From: Proteromonas lacertae
Taxonomy: Eukaryota > Sar > Bigyra > Opalinata > Proteromonadidae
Length of the DNA: 64,000 nt
Assembly (NCBI GenBank): GCA_002245135.1
Contig: NGBS01000891.1
Location: 1 to 64,000 of the forward strand
Direction of reading: 5' to 3'
Every line of letters begins with the position of its first letter. Positions within the stretch are counted from its first letter, which is position 1. Below are positions 1 through 11,297 of this stretch, piece by piece. Position numbers and translations under genes: made by a program. Below the pieces are notes generated by a model. The model saw only the letters and a program-made list of their open reading frames with translations, was not told the DNA's origin and ran no database searches.

Positions 1-59
1 CAATAAAAACACGGTCAAACATACACGACTTTACATCTTCAATTACATCAAATTATAAA

Positions 60-1717
60 ATGCAATTAACAAACTTAAAGCCTTTAATTATACCTAGTAC
101 AGATATTATTTTTATTGTTTAAGTTGTTCTGAATGTCTTCTGTGGTTAATATGTGGTTATAGCAGTGGTGTAGTATCTGGAATGCATGTTCCAGTTATTA
201 AATTCACCTATTTCAACAATGATGTTAGTTCAAACACTCTATCTTTCTATTATGTTTGTTTAAGAGTATTTCATTCCATGATTAGGGTTTATTTACCGCT
301 TGTCTTCTTTTTGGAATGATTGCAGGATCAAGTTTAGGTGTATGGATTGGAAATTTATTTGGAAGAAGAATTGTATGTAATCAGAAAAATAACTGATTTT
401 TAGGGATTATTTTTAGCTGGTTTAATCAGCATGATTGTACCAATTGTAATGTGTTTTGTTTGAAAATTATTGGGGTGCTTTTGTCTTAAGAATCATATTA
501 GGTTTTGGTAATGGATTATGTTCTTGTCTTGGTCCATTATATGTAACAGAAACAGTAGCAGCAAAGTATCGTGGAAGAGTAGGATCTGCCTTCCAATGTG
601 CAATTACATTTGGTTTAGTTTTAGCAGTATATCAATAAATGATCTTATAATTATTTTAATAGTATTTGGTCAAACTATGTGTTTGCTAAAGGTGATTACG
701 ATGAAAGATAAAGCATTAGAAATGTGGCAATGGGCTACCCAATATGGGAATAGGTGGAATATTCGGATTAGGCTTATTAATAACATTAATATGGACAAAA
801 GAAACAGAAGTGTGGAAAAATATGAGATTTGGAAAGAAAGAAAATAAGAAAAATCATAATAAATTGAATATGGGTAAGAATATGAATAAAAATACTGAAA
901 AAAGATAATTCTTTAGCTGCTGCTCCACAGATTATTGATGTAAAAACTCCAGTCCAATGATGTACTAACACCAAACGTATATTATCATTGTTATGATTTA
1001 TAGGCTAAAGTTAAATATGCATTCTTTGGAATTATATTGGGAGGAATCTGTCAATTATCAGGTATTAATTCAGTTATTTTCTATTCTGCTTCTATCCTAA
1101 ATGGTGTTGGATTAAAGAATGTATAAATATTCATCTATTTTATATATCATTTATATATATATATAGCCACTTGTTGGTGCTTTAGTATTTGTTGGTTTAT
1201 GGAACTTTGTTTCAGTTTTAATCATTTTACCATTCTTAGATAAATTTGGAAGAAGGCCATTGATGATTAGCACATTTGCAGGAATGACAGTTGGTAATAT
1301 TGTCTTAGCATTATCCTATGTATTTGATATTAGTGAATTAGCTGTTGTTGGAATTGTAGTGTTTTATTTATGTTTGAATGTGGTCCTGGATGTCTATTTT
1401 GGGTTATAGCCAGTGAAGCATTCCCTTCAACATGGAGAGAAATCGGTTTATCAATTTGTGTAAGTGCTAATAATCTAGCTAATATTGCTGTATCATTTGG
1501 CTTCCCTGTTGTACAAGAGTATACTGGAGCTGCTGTAGCTTTCTTTATATTTGCTGGAGTCGCTTTATTTGGAACTATATTCCTGTTCTTCTGTTTACCT
1601 GAAAGTAGTGGTGAATTAGATAAAAAACCAGTTGTTGTTCAGAAGCTAGAAGGAAATGTCATATCTATTCCTGGAGGAGAAAAACCTCCACAAGTTGAAA
1701 TACCCTCAGTAGCATAA
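60..1717 (+). CDS. Sugar-porter family (MFS) transporter, frame interrupted
   Basis: Twelve-helix-type sugar transporter of the plasma membrane or an internal membrane. Visible in order are a GYSSGVVSG first-helix motif (about 163-190), SLGVWIGNLFGRR (about 335-372), the fourth-helix motif with the conserved Arg (FVLRIILGFGNG, near 480-520) followed by a PLYVTET loop, GICQLSGINSVIFYSA (about 1045-1090), FLDKFGRRP, and ECGPGCLFWVIASEAFP before the last helices. Short introns fit at 373-403, 627-662 and about 681-719. The frame shifts by +1 at stops 461-463, 906-908 and 958-960 while family motifs continue on both sides. The join near 1345-1370 is unresolved. It could be a decayed copy or a live gene needing frame correction. 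The first exon is uncertain; ATG at 60 is the best candidate. Confidence 0.8.
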
Positions 1718-2113
1718 TTAATACTCTTTCTATTAAATTGTATATCTTTGTTTTTTTTGTTGTGTTTTATGCTAGCTTTAAGCATAATATAACGAATTTA
1801 CACTAAAATAAACACTATATTATATAAAGACTCTTTAGTGAAGTTTCATCTCAATTAAGTGATTTGTAATAAAATTTAAGTGAGATAATGTTTATAATAT
1901 TTTTAAAAAGCATACATATCACTCTAACATGAACATTATTGGAAGCTTTTATCATACAAAATCTCTTTCAAGTTGTTCAATACACAGATAAAGTAACAAT
2001 AATTGCAATCAATTTTACTAAATGCTCCAATTGCGTCGCTATACAAAATGACATAAAAATTTTAAATCAACATTCGTTATACAATTGATGTGGTATTATT
2101 TATTTATTTAAAA
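1718..2113. other. Intergenic, no gene seen
   Basis: AT-rich spacer between the sugar porter and the next gene. I find no open frame with coding character, no RNA gene and no repeat. Confidence 0.5.
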
Positions 2114-2635
2114 ATGATTGTTAAGTATTATTTTTAAAATTTATTAACATAGATGTACTTCTTGTAAATGTAATCGTAAGATCTCAGATTTTGGGAAGTA
2201 TTACGTAGGGTATTAATCATTATGAACTAATATACTAGAGGGATGAAGAAAACCTGCAATTTCTGCTTAGAAAGAAAAATGAAAAACAGGATAGAAAAGC
2301 AGTTAGCCAATTCAAAGCTCAGAAGACCCAGAACACGACATTATGATCCAGAAGATGATAATATGATAGAAAGTGATAGTAAAGAAGGAGAAGATAAGAC
2401 AGTCATGGAGAATAACAAGACAAATGTACCAAGAAAAGAGGAAATTCCAGATTTGAGTGAAACAATTAAAGTGATAAAGCCAATTCCAATCAAAAGATGT
2501 GCACCTCAAAATTCTAATATATCATTGCTTTGTCCAAAAATATTGATTATTCATAAACCAACAGTATGGTTAAAAATTACTAAATTAACTACTTTTAAAG
2601 GCAAAAAATCAAATATAATTGTTTTAAGGAATTAG
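2114..2635 (+). CDS. Small Cys-pair zinc-binding protein
   Basis: Predicted protein of 154 residues from three exons (2114-2124, 2153-2209, 2239-2635), joined by introns of 28 and 29 nt; the spliced length is an exact multiple of three. The spliced start reads MIVKCTSCKCNRKISDFGKYY and is followed about 10 residues later by TCNFCLER, giving two CxxC pairs about 23 residues apart. That spacing is typical of small zinc-ribbon-like modules that read 'CxxC...dF...CxxC'. The rest is charged and basic/acidic (PRTRHYDPEDD) with no recognised domain. Family and role are unknown; the zinc site is inferred from the cysteines only. Confidence 0.7.
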
Positions 2636-2981
2636 ATCATTGTTATATGAATATTTATTTATTTGTACTTCTATCTTACGTTTTATATATCATTTCATAG
2701 TTGCTTTTATTGTTTGTATGGGATAGTATGTTGTTATTAATCATTAATTCTTTGATTATCTTTCGTAATCAACAATTCCATTGCATTTGAATTAATATTA
2801 TTATCGCTTCTATCAAATTCTTCAATGTTTTCATCAATATTTTTTAACCAATAATTCCTATTTCATTTCCATTTAATACAAGAGATTTAAGATTTACAAA
2901 TCAAGATAAATTGTTTATTATTATGTCAATACTTTTATATGTTAGCTAATTATCTATATAATAGAAGAATAATGAATTATA
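2636..2981. other. Intergenic, no gene seen
   Basis: Convergent spacer between the small zinc protein and the possible 3' extension of the LRR gene. No coding or RNA feature is visible. Confidence 0.45.
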
Positions 2982-4737
2982 CTACTCAGGTATAATTTTT
3001 CTATTTCTCCTACTTCGTTTGAAAAAATCATCATCAATTTCTAAATCATGCAAATCTAATTCATTGTAGTGTTTTATATATACTTTATAATTTCTGGAAT
3101 TTCTTTATCGATTAGCAATTCTTTTCTTCCATTAATATCAAATCTAACTTTTGAAATAGGAAATTTAGAGAATAATGCTTTTAATCCAACAGAATGAATA
3201 TTTTTGTTATTATTAATAACTATTCTGTTGATATTTGGATATTTATATAACTCTTTTGATAATAATATCATTGATTCATCATCTAAATCCATTCCACATA
3301 GATTCAATTCACTATATTCATTTATCAATAAATGTAAATGCGAAAGTAATAAAGAGAATCCTTTTAGACCAATGGGATTATCTATATTTAAATAACATAC
3401 AATAATTAATATATACATGATAGATTTATATATTTTAATTTCATTAATGGAATTGATTTAATGAATGATTGAATGATATCAGTATTAAAATAGCAATGAT
3501 TAAATTCCAATTCTTGTAGATTAGATAAATGCTTAATATATGACATAATCAATTGTTGATGTTGTAATGGAACTCTGATTTCATCTAAATAAACAAAATA
3601 TGAGAACACAATTATACAAATGCATAGTTCTTTTGGATTAATTAGTTTTATTATTCTAAACAAATATTCTATTCCTTCTTTACAATAGCAACAGCATTTT
3701 GAATTAATTATTATTGTATCTTTGTCTATCCAACTAATATCAATATTAATTATGAATTCATCCAAATAACATATTCTTTCTTTTACTTCACAGTTGTGGT
3801 GATTGTTATATTTCAATTTATATTTTATTGAATAATCTTCTTTGTATAATTTCATCATCAACAAAATTGACATTACTCTTTCATTTGGTTTTTTATTGTA
3901 CAATTTAATAAAAAAATCTCTTATTTCTTTCCAATTATTATTTTGAAGATAATACTTTAATGGATATATTATAGACATTCTAAAAGTTTTATAATCACTT
4001 CCATATAAAATTTCTTTTCTTTCTTTACAAATCATCAAATAATTTTCTTCATCTTTTAACAATTCACTCATTTTCATCATCTCTTTTTTCAACTCTTTTA
4101 AACTTATTCTATCTTCATTATTCACTTTTAACATTTTATTTATCATCTCTTTCATTTCATCATCACATTCAATATCAAAACTGTATTTACATCTTAAGAT
4201 ATTCTCTTTTATATTATTAATATTGATATTATTATCTTCATTGAATGGTAATTTCTTGTTTATCATTTCATATAATATACAACCAATTGACCAAATCACA
4301 CTTCTTTCATTACACTCATATCCATTCAACTCTTCTGGGCTTTTGAAACATATATCATATAATCTCATATCTTCTTCTTTTCTTATAGTATTCAAGAATA
4401 AATCACATATCTTTAGATTATCTTCACTGTCATATACTACGTTAGAGCTTTTTAAATTGCCTATCACTAAACTATATTCACTCAATACCATTAAAACAGT
4501 ACATATTGAACTTACTACATTATATATATCACTTATTGAAAAAGGTTTAAATTGAATTACCTCTTCTAAATCTTTTGTGTAATATTCTCTCTCTAATATC
4601 ATCATATCACATCCGAGGTTTTGAATATATGATGGATTGACATAGGATGAACAACAATCTAATAGTATTTTATTATTTTCATTCAATATCAATATCTTTT
4701 TTTCTTTCATTCCAAATAAATCAAAGGTTTTTATCAT
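2982..4737 (-). CDS. Kinase-like (probable pseudokinase) protein with LRRs
   Basis: Start ATG at 4737; exons 4737-3417 and from 3381, split by a 35-nt intron (3416-3382). The N-terminal half keeps a kinase C-lobe outline: LEREYYTKDLEE, then GNLKSSNV where active kinases have HRDxxxxN, CDLF in place of DFG, SPEELNG, and SIGCILYEMINKKLPF. The ATP-binding Gly loop and Lys are not recognisable and the catalytic Asp is replaced, so it is probably inactive. The C-terminal half has leucine-rich repeats (LQELEFNHC, LKYINLS, YSELNLCGMDLDD). The open frame stops at 3074-3076, but leucine-rich coding sequence (LHDLEIDDDFF) continues in another frame to TAG at 2982-2984. It is reached by two +1 steps at consecutive stops (3074-3076, 3061-3063). 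The true end may therefore be 3074 or 2982. Confidence 0.75.
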
Positions 4738-5256
4738 TTTAAGATTATTTTGATATTGTACTATTAGATCTGTTTCGATATTACTCTTATCAATTCTTTC
4801 TCTTACCTAGTTCATATATATTACAACCATACGTTCAAATTCGGTATTTTATTCTTCACTAAATATACTATATTGTAATTCTGACACAAATATAACATTT
4901 TTGAAAATCGAGTCGTTTCAAATTTTAATTTTTCTCTTTATTAACGCTAACATATGCTCTACATATATATTGTTCTATATATTCTCTCTATCATAACCAT
5001 AATCATTCGAAACTTATACTAAATCACTATTCACCAAATGAAGGATAATCACTCACTTTAGGATGTTTTTATCATTCTTCAATAATACATATTTTCCTTC
5101 ATGTTATATTCAAACTATTATAAGTTTATATAACGACAATATGAACGATTTAATTATTCTGGTTATTGAAAATAATATGCAAAAATAACCCATAAATTTA
5201 AAATTGAATAAATGAATGTTTTGTTGTTGTTATTCTAAGTCTCAAATCTTTCGAAT
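4738..5256. other. Divergent intergenic spacer, no gene seen
   Basis: About 520 bp between two divergent starts (4737 minus and 5257 plus), so it should contain both promoters. It is very AT-rich; no motif stands out strongly enough to name. Confidence 0.4.
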
Positions 5257-6582
5257 ATGTCTGCTCAATTAGTAATTCTTATTATAGGTCTTTTGTGGTT
5301 TTTATTGACATATCTTCTTCTGTTTTACTATTTTTCTGGTTCAGTAGAAAAGGAAGAAATAAAATCACCAAATCATGGTAATCTAAGGAACGATCAAGTT
5401 ATTATTAATGATAAAGATAAATGGCCATCAAATATAGTTACACACAGTTATGATCGATATATTTATCCAAATTTCACTTATAAAAACACTCATAGAGTTA
5501 ATATTGTAAGAAAATGTTTTTATATTACTTTTATAGAAAATGGAAGAAGGTATGTATTTGGGTGTATTTATGATATGTCCAATGGTTTTGGTATATACTT
5601 AGCTATATATTATATACAAACAGGATGATATAAAGAATCAAATACAAATAAATACAATGATAAACATGAAGAGAATGGAGAATGAATATGATAGTATAAA
5701 GACAATTATATTCACAAGGGAAACATATTATCAAGACAAATCAAGTGAATTGGGGTTAGAATGGACAACTGATTATACGTATATATATATTATATAAATA
5801 CTAGATCAAACGAATATGGAACTCCATTTATATTTTCATTCTATGATTATGCATATAGTAAATATAACTCTACATTTTATTGTTATATGAATGCAGATTT
5901 GTTATTTACATCTGATTTATATAGAAATATGGTTGAACTGAATAAATTAATGAATGAAAATATATTAAACAGACGAGTATATATTGATTGTTAATATTGC
6001 TTTTAGATATTAGGAGTTGGTAGAAGAATGAATCAGAACATTACATTCAATGATAAAGTGTTTGTATTACATCCTGATAAAGCAGATGAAGAGATCATTG
6101 AATTAAACAAAACGGCTAGTTTATTCTTTGTAAGTGCTTTAGATTATTTCCTTCTTACACGAGTTACCTATAATTGGAGTGATATTCCTCCATTTGTAAT
6201 TGGTAGAGTGAGGTATGATAATTATTTATTAGAATATGCAATAAAATCGAATGTAATTGACACATTGGATCTAACAGAAACATGTATTTAATATTCTATT
6301 TATGTGTTTATTATTATCTAGTATTATGCTTACATCAAACTGGTACAGATGGAATAAAAGCTGGATGGAGAAAGAAAGAAGGTGATAAGAAGTACAACAT
6401 CAGATTAATGAAGAGAATGGGTGTAAAAGTGACAAGAAGAGGAACTACACCAAGAACGAAGTATTATTCCAGTATAATTATAATTATATATATGATTTAT
6501 GTTATGAATAGCTTATGAGAATAATCAATTTAAAATATATGAAAATTATAAAGATAGATGGATTTATAAGATTAATCCTTAG
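5257..6582 (+). CDS. Type II membrane glycosyltransferase-like protein
   Basis: One N-terminal membrane anchor (residues about 4-28) and a luminal domain suggest a Golgi/ER enzyme transferring a nucleotide sugar; substrate unknown. The family, widespread in algae, protists and bacteria, is recognised by the order NADLLFTSDL (normally an N/DxD-type metal site), ILGVGRR, ALDYFLLTR, IPPFVIGRVRYDNYLL, VIDTLDLTE and LHQTG. Exons are joined by short introns; the one before ILGVGRR is about 31 nt and the last gives a C-terminus ending KINP at TAG 6580-6582. The first junction is uncertain: either a 70-nt intron or a 31-nt intron (5591-5621) followed at once by an in-frame TGA that needs a +1 shift. 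Arg replaces the usual Trp in the YDN motif. Confidence 0.7.
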
Positions 6583-6738
6583 TTTTATTATTATTCTTTT
6601 CAATAAATTAGTAATTATTTATTCATTTTTTCTTTTTAAATATGTATATTTTTTATAAACCACAATAACAAAAAAACTAAATGCAAATAAATAATTAATG
6701 AAATTCTAATACTTTTATTTTTATTTTCTATATAAATA

Positions 6739-8157
6739 TTATTCATCCGTAACAGGTATAGCACCTGGTAAAGAAACAACAGGTTCAACAGACATTTTTG
6801 TACTTCTAAGTGAACGAAAAGAATCAACTCTCATTTCACTCTCAGAAAATGTTGTACAAAATTTACTGTTAACTGCGACAGTACAAGATGCTGAATACTG
6901 CAAATCCCCACCATTTAAAACGCTATATCCTTTAGCTCTTCTACATCTGGGTATATATATAGTTTTATGAGCAGCTAATCTTGATCTAGGAGTTAAATCT
7001 GTGAGTGGAATCTGAGGTGTATCATCTTCAGGGTTTAATGGGCTGTTACCAACAGGTGTTATCTGATCTTCATCAGTAATATTATTATTGTTATTACTAC
7101 TATTGTTACGCTTCTGTTTAGAAGATGGAGTAGGTGGAGGAGATATTGGATTTGCAACACTTTTAGTATCATCAGTGTCAATATTACTTTTCTTTTCACC
7201 TTCTGCTGTACCATCTCCTTCGCCTTCTTTCTTTTCACCATCAAACTTCTCGATTGGCTCGTCCTTTGATACTATTCTATTCTCTTTTAGTTCTTTTAAT
7301 CTCAAAAATTGAGGTTTATATTTCAATGATACATCAATTATTAATTGTCTTACTGAACCTTCATAATTTCCATTTTCCACATAATAAGTGTATTTGTAAG
7401 GAGGAGGAAAATGTAAAATTGCTCTTCTAAATATAGAACCACATGATTCACTTGGATAAGAACCATTATCTTCATAATAACTTCTAATTTTTTGAAAATT
7501 TTTTCTTCTGTAGGAAATTGCTTTACATATTTCTCGTGGCAGTATTTTTTCACGATATATTACTCTCACATCATACATTGGCTGAAATATTCTTGGCCTA
7601 AGACCTGCAAATCGGAGAAATTCATCATAATTCACACTTTCATCATTTTTGCCACAGGAATGGATTAACTGCACTATTTCTGCTCTTGATATTTCTGATT
7701 CTATTGATGTGAAAAATCTATCTAAATCATCAACTGTGAATCGCTTCTCAGGAGATATATAAACTGATGCTAATGTAACTATATTGAAATATATTATAAA
7801 TAGCTTCTATACTTTGACATAAATATTTCAGAGGTAACAGACAAAATGTACATACAAAAAAGAAAAATTCGTTGAAGTTAAATCTGTCTTTATAAATAGT
7901 AGATAAAAGAAAAGGAACTTTGTTTGATTTATCTATTGCTTCAAGGAATGGTTTAACCAAAATTGCTGCATGCCTACATCGATAATCATAAAAACAAAAT
8001 ACGATGATCCTGCATAATATCTAAATTTCCTTTCTATTAAATCTACTTCCTCTGAATTTACTATGAGAAGAATATTACGATATTAACACATACAACATAA
8101 ATATTGAGCCAATCTCAGTGAGAAGTCTGAAAGACGGTCATTTCCATTTTTGGGCAT
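6739..8157 (-). CDS. EF-hand-like protein of a local paralog family ('HKP' family)
   Basis: 441 residues from four exons: 8157-8094, 8060-8047 (14 nt only), 8020-7813 and 7778-6739, with introns of 33, 26 and 34 nt; the spliced length is a multiple of three. The N-terminal 200 residues look like degenerate helix-loop-helix pairs (VDDLDRFFTSIE, NYDEFLRFAG), comparable with calcineurin-B/EF-hand folds, but no canonical DxDxDG loop is seen. A C-terminal block, ESCGSIFRRAILHFPPPYKY, aligns with the blocks of the tandem genes at 37.5 and 39.1 kb. The tail is low-complexity with PPPTPSSK and an Asn run. Calcium binding is inference; function unknown. Confidence 0.7.
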
Positions 8158-8289
8158 TTATATATTTTAGATACGCCTATAATTGAGGTAATTTACTGGT
8201 GATGAAAATAGAAAAGGCAAAATGAGTAAAGTTCAGTTATAATCAGAAACGTATCTATTTTTTGAATTAAATTTAAAATAGTTTTATAA

Positions 8290-10304
8290 ATGATTGCATT
8301 GGATGGTATACAAGTCTCTGAGCCTGGAGACATTGTTGATATAAGACAGAACAAAAGCATATCTAAAATTATGGAATTTCACATTACTATTGGAATTAAT
8401 ACAGTAAAATTCCTTGAAAACTTCCCTTATAATACAAAAATTAATGAACGTATATATAGAGATATAATTTTGATAAAATATAATTTAATTATATAGATAC
8501 CGAATTTTGGCTTTCATATAATATGTTTAATGTTATTGTGCAAACACCAATATTCACTTCTGCACCTATGGTCAAATTTTCGAACTTCAAAGACACATTC
8601 AAAATTGGAGGATCAGTGGAAGATTTGATATCATTTATGAATCGATGTTATCCATTACCAATTTTTCTATGTTCCGAGGGATATATTCATGGAGAATGCG
8701 TTATAGATTTTTCAGAATTGATACGAATTATGAAAAAGGATGGTAATAATGTTTCATCTCATATTCTTCTAACATTACCAATACTATCTTTATCAAATAC
8801 AAAGTACAAACCACAAAATAATCAAACATGCTTGATAGTAGAATTAGAATTAGATAACTTTGATAGAGATACACATAAATTGAGATTAAAAGAGTTAAAG
8901 CAATCAGAACCATTAGATATACCTCCAGTAATAGTACCACCACCATCACAACAACAACAACAACAACAACCAGAACCAATAGAAAATAATAATATACAAC
9001 CTCAACAGTCTCTCAATACAGATTCATCATCACCATTTCCATTACCATATCAATCAGTTAATAATAATAATAATAATAACTTATTGCCGCCCAAATCATC
9101 ATCAATATTATTACAAAGTAATGTAAATACTCAAACTAGTTTCAGTGATAATGAAAGAGTAATTACTCCACCAAGACAAAGTAAAAATATAAAACCATTA
9201 CCATCAAGTCCAACCTTTAGTGAAGATTCATTTCATTCTTCTACACATAAAGATAATATTAATAATGATAATAATAGAATAAGTCCAGAGATATTACAAG
9301 AAATAACGAATTTAACAAGACAAAATGCTGAATTATCAACAGAGAATAATATATTAAGAGATAAAAATAGTGAAATAATACAACACTTGGAACAATTGAA
9401 AAAAGTAATATATTATATTATTGTATTGTATTTTGAATAGAACGATGAAGAACAAAAAAGATTATATCTTCAAACAATCAATAAAGCCACAGAAGAGTAT
9501 CAAAGACTACAAAAAGAGTTAAAATTAAGAATAGAGAAAGAGAAAAAAAATGAGCAAGAAATATCAAAACGAATGTTAGAATTAGATAAAAGAGAAAATG
9601 AATTAAAAAACTTCAAAATTGAATGTGAACATAAAGTAAAAACAAAAGAATATGATATTCAATCTCTTAAAGAACAAATCAAGTCTAGAGATAATGATAT
9701 ACAAAAATACCAAATGAAATTAGAAAAATCACAACAGGAATATGATTTATTAAATGATAAATATAAGTCATCATCAGAACATGATTTATTACAACAAATA
9801 TCAAGAGCAGAGGGTGAAAAAGCTTTGTTGAATGGACAGATAAAAGTCTGGCAAGCAAAGTATGAAGGACAAGTATCTGAGAATGAAAAACTACAGGGAC
9901 AGTTATTTAGATTGTCTAGAGAATTAATAAAGTTGAGAGAATCAAAAGAAGCAGAAGTGAATAGGAAATTAGAACAATTAAGATTGGAGTATATCTGTAG
10001 AGAACAAAGGTATTATTTAGATGGAGATAATAGGAAATTAGGGAAGTTAATGGAAGAATTGAGAGAATTTAGAAGTAAAACGAAGGATATAAATACAAAT
10101 TTCTCAATTAACAATTTGAATCATGTTTGTGAGGATAGTGGTAGTAGTATTAGTAATACTAGTATAGGTAGTGATATAGATAATAAAATATCTAAATTAG
10201 CAACAAAAAGGGATAATCTGTTAAATGATGGATATGCTGAGAATGATGCAATGATTATAAAAATAAACCAAAAAATAGAAGAATTAAAGCATCAATATAA
10301 ATAA
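8290..10304 (+). CDS. CEP120: CEP120-like centriole protein
   Basis: 643 residues from exons 8290-8449, 8497-9404 and 9441-10304 (introns 47 and 36 nt). CEP120 proteins act in centriole and basal-body assembly; they carry C2-type domains followed by a long coiled coil. Here residues about 1-170 form one C2-like unit: FWLSYNMF, a QTPIF strand, then a PLPIFLCSEG strand, matching the pattern of the CEP120 middle domain. Gln- and Asn-rich linkers follow. Residues about 325-560 are a strong coiled coil. The C-terminal TKRDNLLNDGYAENDAMII matches the family's closing 'ERDxLLxTGxYxxxD' signature. It has fewer C2 units than the animal protein. The assignment rests on pattern memory, not a search. Confidence 0.6.
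8945..9080 (+). repeat. CAA and AAT triplet runs inside the CEP120-like gene
   Basis: A run of CAA codons near 8949-8969 encodes Gln, and an AAT run near 9061-9080 encodes Asn. They lie in the linker between the C2-like part and the coiled coil and are typical of AT-biased protist genes. Confidence 0.85.
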
Positions 10305-10336
10305 TAATACATACATTTAAATGAATTTGTTTCTTT

Positions 10337-11200
10337 TTAGAATATGTTATTTGTATCAGCAATTTTTCCACATTCCATATTAATAGCACACTCTGTAACT
10401 CTTGGTGATGTAGATACTATCGGTTTATGAGATTCTGTCACTAATCTACCTGAGACTATTCTAACTCGTGGTGATTCTTTAACATCTGTTCCAAAGAATT
10501 TTCTCAGATTATTCTTTCTTACTTGTCTACTTGATAATGGTGGTCTTGGAGGTTGAGGTGTATAGATCTCAGCATTGTTATTATTATTACCTATTTGATT
10601 AATTGGAGTTTCCTTTTCTGATGCTTTATTGGCAATATTTAGTGGCGGCAATTTAGATGTAATAGGTGAAAATGGAACTGTTCTTGGTGAACCAAGACGT
10701 GGAGATCTTGGAGTTTGAATTCTAGGGGATCGTACTGTTGGAGAAAGTAATCTAGGTGATTGAACCACACGAGGTGATTGCACTCTTGGATACTGACCTT
10801 CACGAGGTGATTGTACTCTTGGAGATTGAACTCTTGGTGATTGAACTCTTGAAGATACATTACTGTGATGAATTCCATTTAACTCGTCTAATCTATCATC
10901 TATTGCTTTTATTTCTGCTGCTAATTGACGTTCATATTCTAACAACTTCTTTGCTTCTAGTATTTCTTGTTCTTCTAAAGATACTCCACATAACAAAGCT
11001 CTATTTGTATCCATTTCACTATCTTTGACTTTTCTAGTAATCCAGTTTGAATATTTATCTTCATTTCTGATTTCTTGACTAATGAAAAAATAAATTGTTG
11101 TTTAATACGTGAATTCCTTTGTGAATGCCTCCTTCCACATATTGGATTCTCTTGTATCTAAAGCAGTATGTCCTAAATTATGTGTATTAACAACAGACAT
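10337..11200 (-). CDS. Unknown protein with SPR/VQSPR repeats
   Basis: 277 residues from exons 11200-11109 and 11078-10337, separated by a 30-nt intron. The first 90 residues are helical (MWKEAFTKEF, EEQEILEAKKLLEYERQ). Residues about 105-165 contain many copies of (V/R)QSPR and related SPR motifs, which would be typical targets of proline-directed kinases or microtubule-binding linkers. The C-terminus keeps scattered SPR motifs. No family recognised. It is convergent with the CEP120-like gene (33 bp apart) and divergent from the RBR gene. A cytoskeletal role is only a guess from composition. Confidence 0.7.
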
Positions 11201-11297
11201 TTTTTTATTAAAATAACAGTTTAATTGACTTGAGTCAGCAAGCCAAATACATCTCAAGCCAATATGTATTTTGTTGTTTTTACACACATCTGTTGAA

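Noticed and set aside
690-750. Additional frame breaks in the sugar porter
   Set aside because: A 39-nt GT-AG intron (about 681-719) keeps the frame without any shift, so these stops were not counted.
2312-2509. Minus-strand open frame over the small zinc protein
   Set aside because: It lacks domains and is the reverse of a gene whose three exons close in frame.
7960-8060. Frame break at the start of the 6.7 kb HKP gene
   Set aside because: Two introns and a 14-nt exon (8047-8060) give a continuous frame of exact length from ATG 8157.
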